Position numbers and translations under genes: made by a program | Notes under the pieces: generated by a model | Database searches by the model: none | Told to the model about the DNA's origin: nothing | The model's input: only the letters and a program-made list of their open reading frames with translations | Assembly (NCBI RefSeq): GCF_019968905.1 | Contig: NZ_CP079946.1 | Location: 7,103,356 to 7,167,355 of the forward strand | Length of the DNA stretch: 64,000 bases | Reading direction: 5' to 3' | Source of the DNA: Corallococcus sp. EGB | GTDB lineage: Bacteria > Myxococcota > Myxococcia > Myxococcales > Myxococcaceae | Shown: piece by piece, positions 24,941 to 33,493 of the stretch | Layout of the letters: each line of letters begins with the position of its first letter | How positions within the stretch are numbered: the first letter of the stretch is position 1

Positions 24941-26785
24941 ATGATTTCGCGCGACGCGATGGCACCTGGCACCTGGCGACGCTCCAGCGGGTGGGCCCTG
25001 CTGCTCGTCCTCTGGACGGCCTGCACCGGCGTGGTGGGCGGGCCGTCCGACCAGGACGTGGATCCTTCGGGGTCGCCGGACGCCGGCTGTGAGGACCCCG
25101 CGCCTTCGGGTGACCCCGATGCGGGCGAGAAGAACGACATGCTCGCCCCCAGCCGGCTGCTGCGGCGGGCCTCGCTCGCGCTGCGCGGGACACCTCCGAC
25201 GGACGAGGAGTTCGCCGCGCTCGATGCCGCGGGAGACGACGCCGCGCAGCGGGCCTTCGTGGAGCACTTCGTCGACGAGGCGCTCGGGCAGCCCGTGTTC
25301 TACCGGACGATGTTCGAGCAGGCGCGCGACTGGTTCAACATCCCGCCCGTCCCGCTCACCGCCGACGCGCCGGAGTACGGCGTGCAGCAGCAGCGGTCCA
25401 TCCAGCGCTGCCCCGCGGGCACCGCGAAGGCCGGCGCCTGGAAGTACTTCCGGGGCGACGACACCGCGTGCAACGGGGTGAAGGCGGATGGCTCGCCCGC
25501 GGACGAGCGCACGCTGGAGCCGTGGTGGGCGCCGGGCACCACGGTGACGCTGGTGGGGGCCGCGGCCAACGCCGCCGCCACGGGCACCTCGAACGTCAAC
25601 GGCAACCCCGTGCCCGTCACCTGCGCCACCGCCGGCCCGGTGGGCACCTGCGGCTGCGGCCCCAACGCCGTGCGCTGCCACGCCGACTTCCAGCAGTACG
25701 CCGGCTGGGAGGACTTCCTGCACTACCACGAGCAGGGCCAGCGGCGGCTCGTGGCCGAGGAGCCCGCGCGCCTCTTCGCCCACCTCGCGTGGCACGACCG
25801 GCCGGTGACGGACCTCATCCTCGGCACCTACTCCGTCGCGCCCACCCGGCTCCAGGCGGCGTATGTGATGCAGGGCCTGGCGGGCGGCGCGACCGGGCTG
25901 CTCGATGATGACTCCTGGTGGCGCCCGTCGCGCTTCTCCACCGCGCCGGTGGATCCGGAACACTCGCCGGGGGATCCGCTCGCCTGGCGCGAGTATCAGG
26001 TCCCCGTGCGCGACCCCTTCCTCCTGGCGGATCGCGACTACCGCTACGACCCTCGCACGCAGGCCACCCCGGCCCGGGGGATCCCCGCCGCGGGCATGCT
26101 CACCAGCATGGGGTTCCTCGCGGGCTACCCGCGCGAGCGCGTGCGCGGTGCGCGAGCCCTGGAGACGCTGGCGTGCGAGGTCCTCGCGCCGCCCCTGGGG
26201 CAGAAGTTCAACGAGTACCGGAGGGATCCAGGCACGGAAGGGCCCTGCCAGCACTGCCACCGCCGGCTCGATCCCGCGGCCATCCACTTCAAGCGCTTCG
26301 CGAAGGAGGGCTCGGCGAGCGAGGGATATGGCGCGAAGTACCTGATGCCCGGCGTGGGCACCGCCTGGCATTGGCCCATCCAATGGCGCCGGGGTGAGTA
26401 CCCCTACGGCGGGGATCCGTTCAGCCACTGGAACCGGTGGTACGCGGCCGACACGATGCTCACGCCCGTCACCGAGGCCCAGGCGCAGACGAACCCCGAG
26501 GCCCTCTTCATCGACTTCCTCCCGCCAGGGCAGACGCTGCTGGGGCAGACGGGGGACGGGACGGTGGGCCCGCTCGGCTTCGCGAAGCTCATCGTCGCGG
26601 CGGGGGCCTTCGACCGCTGCGTGGTGCGGCACCTCCATGCGCAGGTGCTGGGGCGGGACATCGACCCGGCCCGCGAGGCGGGCTACCTGGACGCGCAGGT
26701 GGAGCGCTTCATCGCGGGGGGCCGCAAGGTCCGCCCGTTCGTCAAGTCCCTCACGCAGTCCAACCTCTTCCTGCGGGGGCGCTGA
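24941..26785 (+). CDS. Cytochrome-like lipoprotein, first gene of the DUF1501 operon
   Basis: About 614 aa, exported as a lipoprotein (LLLVLWTAC). After a DAG-type linker, RLLRRASLALRGTPPTDEEF matches the DUF1549-type opening (known from planctomycete cytochrome-like proteins). CQHCH in the C-terminal half is a CxxCH haem-attachment motif, in a DUF1585/1588-like context. A Cys-rich insert (CATAGPVGTCGCGPNAVRC) lies in the middle. Starts possible: ATG 24941, ATG 24959, or TTG 24923; none has a strong ribosome site. The stop is one base before the ATG of the next gene, so the operon is tight. Probable role: periplasmic redox or substrate-binding partner of the DUF1501 protein; not established. 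Confidence 0.75.
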   Translation: MISRDAMAPGTWRRSSGWALLLVLWTACTGVVGGPSDQDVDPSGSPDAGCEDPAPSGDPDAGEKNDMLAPSRLLRRASLALRGTPPTDEEFAALDAAGDDAAQRAFVEHFVDEALGQPVFYRTMFEQARDWFNIPPVPLTADAPEYGVQQQRSIQRCPAGTAKAGAWKYFRGDDTACNGVKADGSPADERTLEPWWAPGTTVTLVGAAANAAATGTSNVNGNPVPVTCATAGPVGTCGCGPNAVRCHADFQQYAGWEDFLHYHEQGQRRLVAEEPARLFAHLAWHDRPVTDLILGTYSVAPTRLQAAYVMQGLAGGATGLLDDDSWWRPSRFSTAPVDPEHSPGDPLAWREYQVPVRDPFLLADRDYRYDPRTQATPARGIPAAGMLTSMGFLAGYPRERVRGARALETLACEVLAPPLGQKFNEYRRDPGTEGPCQHCHRRLDPAAIHFKRFAKEGSASEGYGAKYLMPGVGTAWHWPIQWRRGEYPYGGDPFSHWNRWYAADTMLTPVTEAQAQTNPEALFIDFLPPGQTLLGQTGDGTVGPLGFAKLIVAAGAFDRCVVRHLHAQVLGRDIDPAREAGYLDAQVERFIAGGRKVRPFVKSLTQSNLFLRGR

Positions 26786-26786
26786 C

Positions 26787-27791
26787 ATGAACCGCTTCGC
26801 ACACCTCCTGCTCGCACTCCCGGTGGCGCTCGCCTGCGGCAGGGACGGCGCCACGTCCGCCCCGTCCACGCAGGCCCAGAAGGCCTGCGGCACCCCGGCC
26901 AGCTCCGAAACCGTCCGCGTCATGCAGGGCCTGAAGCCGCACTGTGAGGGCTGCCACGCGCAGGGCGCGCGCGGCTACTTCGCGTCGGTGGACGCGTTCC
27001 AGGGCCTGATGGTGTCCGACCCGCGGCTGGTGAAGGCGGGCAGCCCGGACGACAGCGAGCTCATCCGGCTGCTGGAGGGCCGGGGCAGCGCGGCGTTCAA
27101 GCAGATGCCCATTGGAGAGAAGTCCTACGCGCAGCTCGTCTCCGACGGTACGGCGACGCTGTCCGTCGCGGACGTCCGCGCGTGGATCCAGGCGCTCTCC
27201 ACCCAGCAGCGAGACGCGCGACCGGACCCCGAGGCGCCGCGCATCACGCGCATGAGCGCGACGCAGGTGCAGCGGGCGCTGTACCAGCAGCTGGGCCTCA
27301 CGCATGACGACTTCTTCAGCTCCGCGACGGAGTTCGGCATCCCGATGGCCGAGTCCTACGAGGATGATCGCTACCCGATGCAGCCGCCCGACGCCGTGCC
27401 GGCTCCCCGGCAGCAGGCCACGAGCGAGCGCTTCTACGGGCTGGGCGGAGGCTCGGTCATGAACCAGTCGACGCCGGACCGGAGCGCGTCCCCCACGTTC
27501 GCGCTCACGCTGACGCAGGTGTCCCAGCGCTGGTGCCGTCTGGCCCTGGCGAAGAGCGGCAACACGGCCCTCTTCCCCGCGGGCTCGAAGCGCACCGCCG
27601 ACCCCGTGGACGTGAAGGCCACGCTGCGCCGCTGGTCGCTGCACTTCCTGGGGGAGCACTTCAGCGATGCGCAGGTGGACGCGCTCTACGCGGAGGTCTT
27701 CGTGCCGCTCTCGACCCCGACGGACACCGAGCCCGCCTACGTGGGCGTGTGCTCCTACTTCATCCGCCACCCGCACTGGATCTTCTACTGA
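26787..27791 (+). CDS. Cytochrome c-like lipoprotein, second gene of the DUF1501 operon
   Basis: A 334-aa lipoprotein (LPVALAC lipobox) with a c-type haem motif CEGCH near residue 55 in a small cytochrome-like domain (ETVRVMQGLKPHCEGCHAQG ... VADVRAWIQAL). The rest is unrecognised, with a Trp/His-rich end. It starts one base after the preceding stop and is followed by the DUF1501 gene after 10 bases, so all three are probably made together. Confidence 0.75.
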   Translation: MNRFAHLLLALPVALACGRDGATSAPSTQAQKACGTPASSETVRVMQGLKPHCEGCHAQGARGYFASVDAFQGLMVSDPRLVKAGSPDDSELIRLLEGRGSAAFKQMPIGEKSYAQLVSDGTATLSVADVRAWIQALSTQQRDARPDPEAPRITRMSATQVQRALYQQLGLTHDDFFSSATEFGIPMAESYEDDRYPMQPPDAVPAPRQQATSERFYGLGGGSVMNQSTPDRSASPTFALTLTQVSQRWCRLALAKSGNTALFPAGSKRTADPVDVKATLRRWSLHFLGEHFSDAQVDALYAEVFVPLSTPTDTEPAYVGVCSYFIRHPHWIFY

Positions 27792-27801
27792 AGGGGCACC
27801 C

Positions 27802-29394
27802 ATGAAGCTCTCACGTCGCAAGCTGTTCGAGCTGGCCCTGGGGGCCACCCAGATGGGGCTCCTGGCGCGCTACGGGTTGTCCACGGCCTCGGCTGCGTCC
27901 ACGCCGGGACGTCCCACCAAGCTGCTGGGCATCTGGCTGGATGGAGGCCTGCACTGGGAGAGCTTCTTCTCCCCGCTGTCGAGCGCGGGCATCACGAAGT
28001 TCATCCCGTCGCCGCAGGGAGGGGTCATCCCCGTGGGCTACGCGCCCGGGCAGGTGGAGAACTTCGACCGCTCGCCGGTGGACCTGGACGCGCCGGGGCC
28101 CGTGCGGAGGCTGCGCGGGCCCATCTACTGGAACTGGGCGAACCCCTCCGACGCGCAGGGCACGAACCCCGCGGCCAACAACAACCAGCGGTACCGGCCG
28201 TGGGGCTATGCGTGGGCGGACCCCACGTACAAGCTCTATGAGAAGGCCGCGCTGCTGGTGGGCGCGGACCAGAACACGGCCGCGCACGCGAGCGGCATCG
28301 TCGCCAGCATGTGCGGCGTCGCGGGCTCGAGCTTCCGGGCTCCGGCGGTGCAGGCGGTCATCGCCAACGCCATGGCCCAGCGCTTCCCGGACCGGTCCAT
28401 CCCCAACGTCGGCCTGGGCGGCACGCTGCCGAGCGCCTCCGGCCTGCCCGCGCGGGTAAACCCGACGGTGCTGCGCTCCGCGGCGACGGTGGAGCCGACG
28501 CTGTCCGACCGGCGCGGCAACGCCTGGAACGGACTGCGCACCCGCAACGACGTGCCCGACCAGGCCTTTGACGGCTCGGCGCTCCCGGGGACGGTGCCGG
28601 CGACGGCGGTGGACGCGGCGCTCCTGAAGGCCCTGCGTGAGGAGCGGGGCATCTCCACGAGCGGCACGGATGCCCTGCTCGAGCAGCTCTACGACACCTA
28701 CAAGGGCGCGAGCCGGACCATCCGCCGCGACATCCTGTCGGTGCTGGCCGCGACGCCGTCGTGGGAGAAGCTCAAGGCGGACCCGCGCTACCCGGTGGAC
28801 TGGGCCGCGTGCATCGGCGTCGCGGATTCGTGCGGCCAGGGCGCGTCGATGGGTTCATATGACTTCGCGCTGCAGCTGTTGAAGTCGGACCTGGTGACGT
28901 CGGTGAACCTGCGGGCCACGAGCTTCAACAACAACTCCTTCGACACCCACAGCGCGAACGGCGTCCAGATGCACACCAACCACCTGCGCATCGCGCTGGA
29001 GATGGTGGGGCGGCTGTGCATCGAGATGAGCCTCACCCCCAGCAGGTCCGACCCGTCCCGGTCGCTGCTGGATGAGACGCTCGTGTATGTCTACAGCGAC
29101 TTCGGGCGGACCTTCCCGAAGCAGGGCAGCGATCACCACCCGGCGACCTGCGCGCTGCTCGTGGGTGGCGGCATCCAGGGCAACCAGATGCTCGGCGGCT
29201 ACGACGAGACGATGAACGGCTCCCCCATGGGGACGCCGGTGTCGCTGGTGGAGGAGGACGGGAGCCGCGTGTCCCGTGCGCCGCGCTCTCAGGACATCGC
29301 GGCGACGGTGCTCAACGCCTTCGGCCTGGAGCCGGGGAAGGACTTCTTCATCCCCGGCGGCTACGGCGTCTTCGACGGCGTCGTGAAGTCCTGA
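27802..29394 (+). CDS. DUF1501-family Tat-exported protein
   Basis: A 530-aa protein with a twin-arginine signal (SRRKLFELALGATQMG) and the alkaline-phosphatase-like/sulfatase-like fold of DUF1501: GIWLDGGLHWESFF near the start, SFDTHSANGVQMH (the His-rich family motif, NNSFDTH) and VYVYSDFGRTFPKQGSDHHP towards the end, with Asp and His ligands suitable for metals. In other phyla DUF1501 proteins pair with DUF1549/1553 cytochrome-like proteins, as here. Enzymatic activity is not known. AAGGGG lies 5 bases upstream of ATG 27802. Third gene of the operon. Confidence 0.85.
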   Translation: MKLSRRKLFELALGATQMGLLARYGLSTASAASTPGRPTKLLGIWLDGGLHWESFFSPLSSAGITKFIPSPQGGVIPVGYAPGQVENFDRSPVDLDAPGPVRRLRGPIYWNWANPSDAQGTNPAANNNQRYRPWGYAWADPTYKLYEKAALLVGADQNTAAHASGIVASMCGVAGSSFRAPAVQAVIANAMAQRFPDRSIPNVGLGGTLPSASGLPARVNPTVLRSAATVEPTLSDRRGNAWNGLRTRNDVPDQAFDGSALPGTVPATAVDAALLKALREERGISTSGTDALLEQLYDTYKGASRTIRRDILSVLAATPSWEKLKADPRYPVDWAACIGVADSCGQGASMGSYDFALQLLKSDLVTSVNLRATSFNNNSFDTHSANGVQMHTNHLRIALEMVGRLCIEMSLTPSRSDPSRSLLDETLVYVYSDFGRTFPKQGSDHHPATCALLVGGGIQGNQMLGGYDETMNGSPMGTPVSLVEEDGSRVSRAPRSQDIAATVLNAFGLEPGKDFFIPGGYGVFDGVVKS

Positions 29395-29471
29395 ACCGAG
29401 GTCCCAGCCCGGCCCCCGAGACGGAGGATGCGTTGGAAGCCGGGCAATAAACACTGGCAATCACTTCCCAG

Positions 29472-29490
29472 CGCAACAGGGCCTGTTGCG
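29472..29490. promoter_or_regulatory. Inverted repeat upstream of the TIGR03118 gene
   Basis: CGCAACAG and CTGTTGCG are separated by 3 bases, about 75 bases before ATG 29564, in a relatively AT-rich gap. It could be an operator or a terminator of the DUF1501 operon; no T-run follows. Confidence 0.35.
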
Positions 29491-29563
29491 GCGCGTCCCT
29501 CCTCTTCTCAGGTTTTAGTCCGAAGAGAAGGTCACAGCAGCGCGATATCTCAGAGGGGGGAGC

Positions 29564-30715
29564 ATGAAGACAACGTCGATTCGCGGACTGGGGCTGCGGT
29601 GTGGTGGGTATGTGCTTGGTTTGTCGCTTGCCGTGGTGGGCCTGCCTGGAGCGGCCCACGCCCAGGCAGCCAGCGACCTTCCCAATGCGTACACCCAGAA
29701 GAACCTTGTCTCCGACGGCAGCGTGAGCGCGGAGCACAAGGACTCCCATCTGATCAACAGCTGGGGGCTTGCCTTCAACCCGTTCGGCCCCGCATGGATC
29801 GCCGACAACGGGACGGGGGTCTCAACCCTCTATGACGGCAAGGGGAACGCGCAGCCGCTGGTGGTCACCATCCCGGTGCCCACGGGAGCCCAGGCGCCTT
29901 CGAGCCCCACGGGCGTCGTCTACAACGGCTCCGAGGGCTTCGTGGTCAGCGAGGGAGAAAACAGCGGACCTGCTCGCTTCATCTTCGTGACGGAGCAGGG
30001 CGTCGTGGCCGGCTGGTCTCCGATGGCGGCCCCAGCCAGTGCCATCCTCGCGGTGGACAACTCCGGCAAGAACTCGGTCTACAAGGGCGTCGCGCTGGCG
30101 AGCAATGGCACCGCCACCTATCTCTACGCGACCGACTTCCACAACGCGAAGGTGGATGTCTTTGACAGCAAGTTCGCGCCCGTCAAGCTGAGCGGAAGCT
30201 TCACGGACCCGAACCTGCCTGAGGGCTTCGCCCCGTTCGGCATCCAGAACATCCACGGCGACCTCTACGTCACCTATGCGAAGCAGAACGAGGAGCGCCA
30301 CGACAACGTGAATGGCGCGGGCCTTGGCTATGTCAACGTCTTCGATGCGAACGGGAAGCTGATCCGCCGGCTCATCTCCGACGGCAGCCTGAACGCGCCG
30401 TGGGGCATTGCCATGGCGCCGGCCAGCTTCGGGCGGTTCGCCGGGCGCCTGCTGGTGGGCAACTTCGGCGACGGCACCATCAACGCCTTCGACATCGTGA
30501 CGGGCGCTCCGGATGGCACGCTCCAGGACACCGACGGGAAGCCGATCGTCATCGATGGCCTCTGGGCGCTCGAGTTCGGCAACGGCGTCATGAACCAGCC
30601 CACCAGCACGCTGTTCTTCACCGCGGGTCCGAAGGAAGAGACCGAGGGCCTGTACGGCCGGCTGGACGCGGCCACCACCAGCACGACCGAAGTCCCCCTC
30701 AGTCCCGTGCGCTGA
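29564..30715 (+). CDS. TIGR03118-family secreted beta-propeller protein
   Basis: A 383-aa exported protein. The signal peptide ends AHAQA, and the mature start YTQKNLVSDG, followed by NSWGLAFNPFGPAWIADNGTGVSTLYDG, is the hallmark of TIGR03118 proteins, which have an NHL/strictosidine-synthase-like propeller. Later blades include NAPWGIAMAPASFG and LLVGNFGDGTINAFD. Function unknown in the family. A GAGGGGGAG ribosome site precedes the ATG. Single gene, ended by a 13-bp hairpin at 30748. Confidence 0.85.
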   Translation: MKTTSIRGLGLRCGGYVLGLSLAVVGLPGAAHAQAASDLPNAYTQKNLVSDGSVSAEHKDSHLINSWGLAFNPFGPAWIADNGTGVSTLYDGKGNAQPLVVTIPVPTGAQAPSSPTGVVYNGSEGFVVSEGENSGPARFIFVTEQGVVAGWSPMAAPASAILAVDNSGKNSVYKGVALASNGTATYLYATDFHNAKVDVFDSKFAPVKLSGSFTDPNLPEGFAPFGIQNIHGDLYVTYAKQNEERHDNVNGAGLGYVNVFDANGKLIRRLISDGSLNAPWGIAMAPASFGRFAGRLLVGNFGDGTINAFDIVTGAPDGTLQDTDGKPIVIDGLWALEFGNGVMNQPTSTLFFTAGPKEETEGLYGRLDAATTSTTEVPLSPVR

Positions 30716-30747
30716 GCCGCGCGGGGCCAAGGCGGGGAACATCTCAG

Positions 30748-30781
30748 GGATGCGCCCGGGGGAGCCTGCCCGGGCGCATCC
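30748..30781 (+). terminator. 13-bp perfect hairpin behind the TIGR03118 gene
   Basis: GGATGCGCCCGGG and CCCGGGCGCATCC pair perfectly with an 8-base loop, 32 bases after the stop. The arm is nearly the same as that of the hairpin at 34720. No T-run. Confidence 0.65.
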
Positions 30782-30852
30782 TGCTTCCCACATGCCCGCG
30801 AGCGCGGACAAGATGCGATTGCCAGGTTGCTCGCCGCCGCCGGAGGTCCCTG

Positions 30853-31314
30853 ATGGAGTCATCCGCCGAGGAATTCATGCGTGAGGCCATCGCCCTGGCC
30901 CGCGCCAACATCGAGTCGGGGGGCCGTCCGTTCGGGGCCGTGCTCGTGCGCGACGGCCGGGTGATCGCGCGAGCGGTCAACCAGGTCAATCAAACGCAGG
31001 ATCCCACCGCCCACGCCGAGCTTCTGGCCATTCGCGATGCAAGCCAGAGCCTCGGCAGCGCCCGTTTGAGCGGCTGTGTCATCTACGCCAGCGGGCATCC
31101 CTGTCCGATGTGTCTGGCCGCCATGCACCTGTGCGGTATCCAGAGCGCCTGGTTCGCGTACTCCAACGAGGAGGGCGAAGCCTTCGGCCTCTCCACGGCG
31201 TCGATCTACGCGCAGATGGCCCGCGGGCCCCAAGCCCAGTCCGTCGCCTTGCGGCCCCTGCGCCCGGCGGACGAGCATGGGCTGTACGACGCGTGGAAGC
31301 GTCACCAGGAATGA
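30853..31314 (+). CDS. Nucleoside/guanine deaminase (CMP/dCMP deaminase fold)
   Basis: A 153-aa zinc-dependent cytoplasmic deaminase. Zinc and catalysis: HAE at residues 54-56 (His54, Glu56) and PCPMC with Cys84 and Cys87. The phrase GCVIYASGHPCPMCLAAMHLCGI and the FGLSTASIYAQM tail fit the guanine deaminase/nucleoside deaminase branch rather than tRNA adenosine deaminase TadA, but substrate cannot be settled by eye. GGAGG sits 6 bases before ATG 30853. It converges with the regulator gene that ends 46 bases downstream. Confidence 0.85.
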   Translation: MESSAEEFMREAIALARANIESGGRPFGAVLVRDGRVIARAVNQVNQTQDPTAHAELLAIRDASQSLGSARLSGCVIYASGHPCPMCLAAMHLCGIQSAWFAYSNEEGEAFGLSTASIYAQMARGPQAQSVALRPLRPADEHGLYDAWKRHQE

Positions 31315-31360
31315 ACGGGATGAACTCCAGACAAGCGCCGCGGGTTGCCTGGCGCGGTGC

Positions 31361-32359
31361 TCATCCCTGACGGGAGCTCCTCGGCAGTCTGCCGCGGGGG
31401 CTCTCGCCGGCGTACCGCCGGTATACGCGTCGAAAGGCAGCCGCGTCCGCGTAGCCCACCCGGGCGGCGACGTCCTCGACCGAGTCCCGGGTCGTCTCCA
31501 GGAGGTGGGAGGCATGCGCCACGCGGACCCGCTGCACGAACTCGAGCGGCGTCATGCCCAGGCCGGCCTTGACCCGTCGCGCGAGCGTGCGCGGGGACGT
31601 GGCGGCGGCGCGGGCGAGTTCCTCCAGCGTCAACTGCCGGCCGAGGTTCGCGACGATGAACCGTTCGACCGAGCGAAGCACCGGGTCCGAGACGCGCAGG
31701 TGCTCCATCACCATGTAGCGGGCCTGTGAAACGCGCTCGTCGAGCACGAGGTAGCGGGCCACCAGGTGCGCCAGTGACGGGCTCACGACGCGCGCGACGA
31801 TGGCCAGCATCAGGTCGGCATGCGCGAAGGCTGAACCCGCGGTGAGGACGCCGTCACTTTCGATGACCATCCGGTCCGCGCGGACGGTGACCTGGGGGAA
31901 GCGGCGCACGAACGCAGGCACCAGCCACCAGGTCGTCGTCGCGTTGCGTCCCGCGAGGAGCCCCGCCGCCGCCAGGACGAAGGTCGCCGAGCACGATGCC
32001 GCGACCCTCGCCCCCTTCGACGCCGCTCGCGCGAGCAGCTCCATGCCGCGCGCGGTGTCGGCGCGGGAGAGCAGCTGTTCGACGGCGCGCTCGCTGGCCG
32101 CGGAGAGTCCGGGCACCAGCAGCACGTCTCCCGCCTTCACGCTTCGCAGGCTCAGCGCGCCGTCCACGCTGACGGAGCGTCCCGTGCCGGAGCGGACCGG
32201 GCGGCCGTCCAGCGACACCACGCGTTGCCGCAGGGGGTTCGCGCGTGGAGCGCCCGGGACGAGTCCTGCCTCCAAGAGGCGCGTGGCCGTGTTGATCACA
32301 TCGAGGCCGACACCCAGCGGGCCCTCGGCCACGCCATCCAGCACGACATGCAGGATCAT
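31361..32359 (-). CDS. GlxA-type AraC-family transcriptional regulator
   Basis: About 332 aa. The N-terminal two thirds form a DJ-1/PfpI-like amidotransferase domain (VLDGVAEGPLGVGLDV, DVLLVPGL, ASCSATFVLAAAGLLAGRNATTTWW with Cys at the nucleophile elbow), as in GlxA. The C-terminal 100 residues are an AraC helix-turn-helix pair (QLTLEELARAAATSPRTLARRV and SVEDVAARVGYADAAAFRRVY). ATG 32359 is preferred; GTG 32398 would add 13 residues, with no ribosome site at either. It diverges from the dienelactone hydrolase gene over 74 bases, so it probably regulates that gene and itself. Confidence 0.9.
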   Translation of the reverse strand: MILHVVLDGVAEGPLGVGLDVINTATRLLEAGLVPGAPRANPLRQRVVSLDGRPVRSGTGRSVSVDGALSLRSVKAGDVLLVPGLSAASERAVEQLLSRADTARGMELLARAASKGARVAASCSATFVLAAAGLLAGRNATTTWWLVPAFVRRFPQVTVRADRMVIESDGVLTAGSAFAHADLMLAIVARVVSPSLAHLVARYLVLDERVSQARYMVMEHLRVSDPVLRSVERFIVANLGRQLTLEELARAAATSPRTLARRVKAGLGMTPLEFVQRVRVAHASHLLETTRDSVEDVAARVGYADAAAFRRVYRRYAGESPRGRLPRSSRQG

Positions 32360-32433
32360 GCGTGGCAAGAGTAGACCGAAACTTGTCAGTGTCGCCACTG
32401 GCTCGGCAGGGAGGGTTCCATCATCGTCCGGGC
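32360..32433. promoter_or_regulatory. Shared divergent promoter region, regulator / dienelactone hydrolase
   Basis: The 74 bases between two divergent starts must hold both promoters and the likely operator of the GlxA-type regulator. No clear -35/-10 pair or repeat can be named. Confidence 0.35.
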
Positions 32434-33270
32434 ATGACTCCTCCCGCTCTCGAGCCCACCGCCGACGATCCCCTGGATGACTTCGAGCGACGCACGCTCA
32501 CGCTTCAGTCGACCCCGCGCGCCGTCTACGTCGCCGGTCGAGGTCCCGCGGTCATCGTCATGGCCGAGATGCCTGGCATCAGCCCTCACGTCGCGCGCTT
32601 CGCGCGCTGGGTCCGGGACGCCGGCTTCACGGTCTACATGCCGTCGTTGTTCGGGAGGGATGGGGCCTATCCGCAGGCGGAGGCGGGGCTCGCCGTGATG
32701 AAGAAGGCCTGCGTGAGCGCGGAGTTCCGCGCGTTCGCGGCGAATGCGTCAAGCCCGGTGACACAGTGGCTGCGAGCGCTCGCGAGCCTCGCCCACCAGG
32801 AATGTGGAGGACCGGGCGTGGGTGCCATCGGCATGTGCTTCACCGGCAACTTCGCGCTCAGCATGATGCTCGAGCCCGCGGTGCTGGCGCCCGTCCTGTG
32901 TCAGCCCTCGCTGCCGCTCGACAACCCGGGCGCGATTCAGATCGCTCCCGAGGAAGCCGCGGCCGTGAAGGAGCGGCTCGAGCGTGAGGACCTCACGGTG
33001 CTCGCGTACCGCTTCGACGGCGACCGCTTCTGCACGGCGCAGCGCTTCGCCGCGTACGCCGAAGCGCTGGGGCCTCGCTTCCACTCCAAGGTGCTGCCCT
33101 CTTCAGCCGCGAATCCCACCCCCCCACCCTTCTTCGAACGGATCGTCGGTGGCGCGCACAGCGTCGTGACCGCGCACCTCATCGACGCGGCCGGAGAGCC
33201 GACCCTCGCGGCGCGAGATGAGATCCTGTCCTTCTTCGCGCGGAGGCTCCACCAGGCGGTGGCTCCGTGA
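32434..33270 (+). CDS. Dienelactone hydrolase family protein
   Basis: A 278-aa alpha/beta hydrolase of the dienelactone hydrolase type: nucleophile Cys135 in GMCFTGN, a likely Asp in YRFDGDRFC and the His in GGAHSVVTAH. Length is a little over the usual 235-250, with extra sequence at the N-terminus. Such enzymes open lactones in aromatic degradation, but many homologues have other ester substrates. It is divergent from a GlxA-type regulator, a common arrangement for inducible catabolic genes. Cytoplasmic (no signal). Confidence 0.85.
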   Translation: MTPPALEPTADDPLDDFERRTLTLQSTPRAVYVAGRGPAVIVMAEMPGISPHVARFARWVRDAGFTVYMPSLFGRDGAYPQAEAGLAVMKKACVSAEFRAFAANASSPVTQWLRALASLAHQECGGPGVGAIGMCFTGNFALSMMLEPAVLAPVLCQPSLPLDNPGAIQIAPEEAAAVKERLEREDLTVLAYRFDGDRFCTAQRFAAYAEALGPRFHSKVLPSSAANPTPPPFFERIVGGAHSVVTAHLIDAAGEPTLAARDEILSFFARRLHQAVAP

Positions 33271-33493
33271 GGCGCCGGTGAAGAAGACACCGTGAGCACC
33301 GTCTTCACGAGCGCACCATGCCGTGCGATGTGCTCGCCCTGCTCTCCCTCAGGTGTACCAATACGTTCGACGGCCCCATCGAGAAGCGCCGCTCGCCGTT
33401 GTTCCGCGGCCGGGACCAGAGGGCCTGGGCCCCTCATGAGGGTGGTGTAGGCTCACGCCTCGCCACACTCCTTCTGGACGGTCCTCCTTGGAA

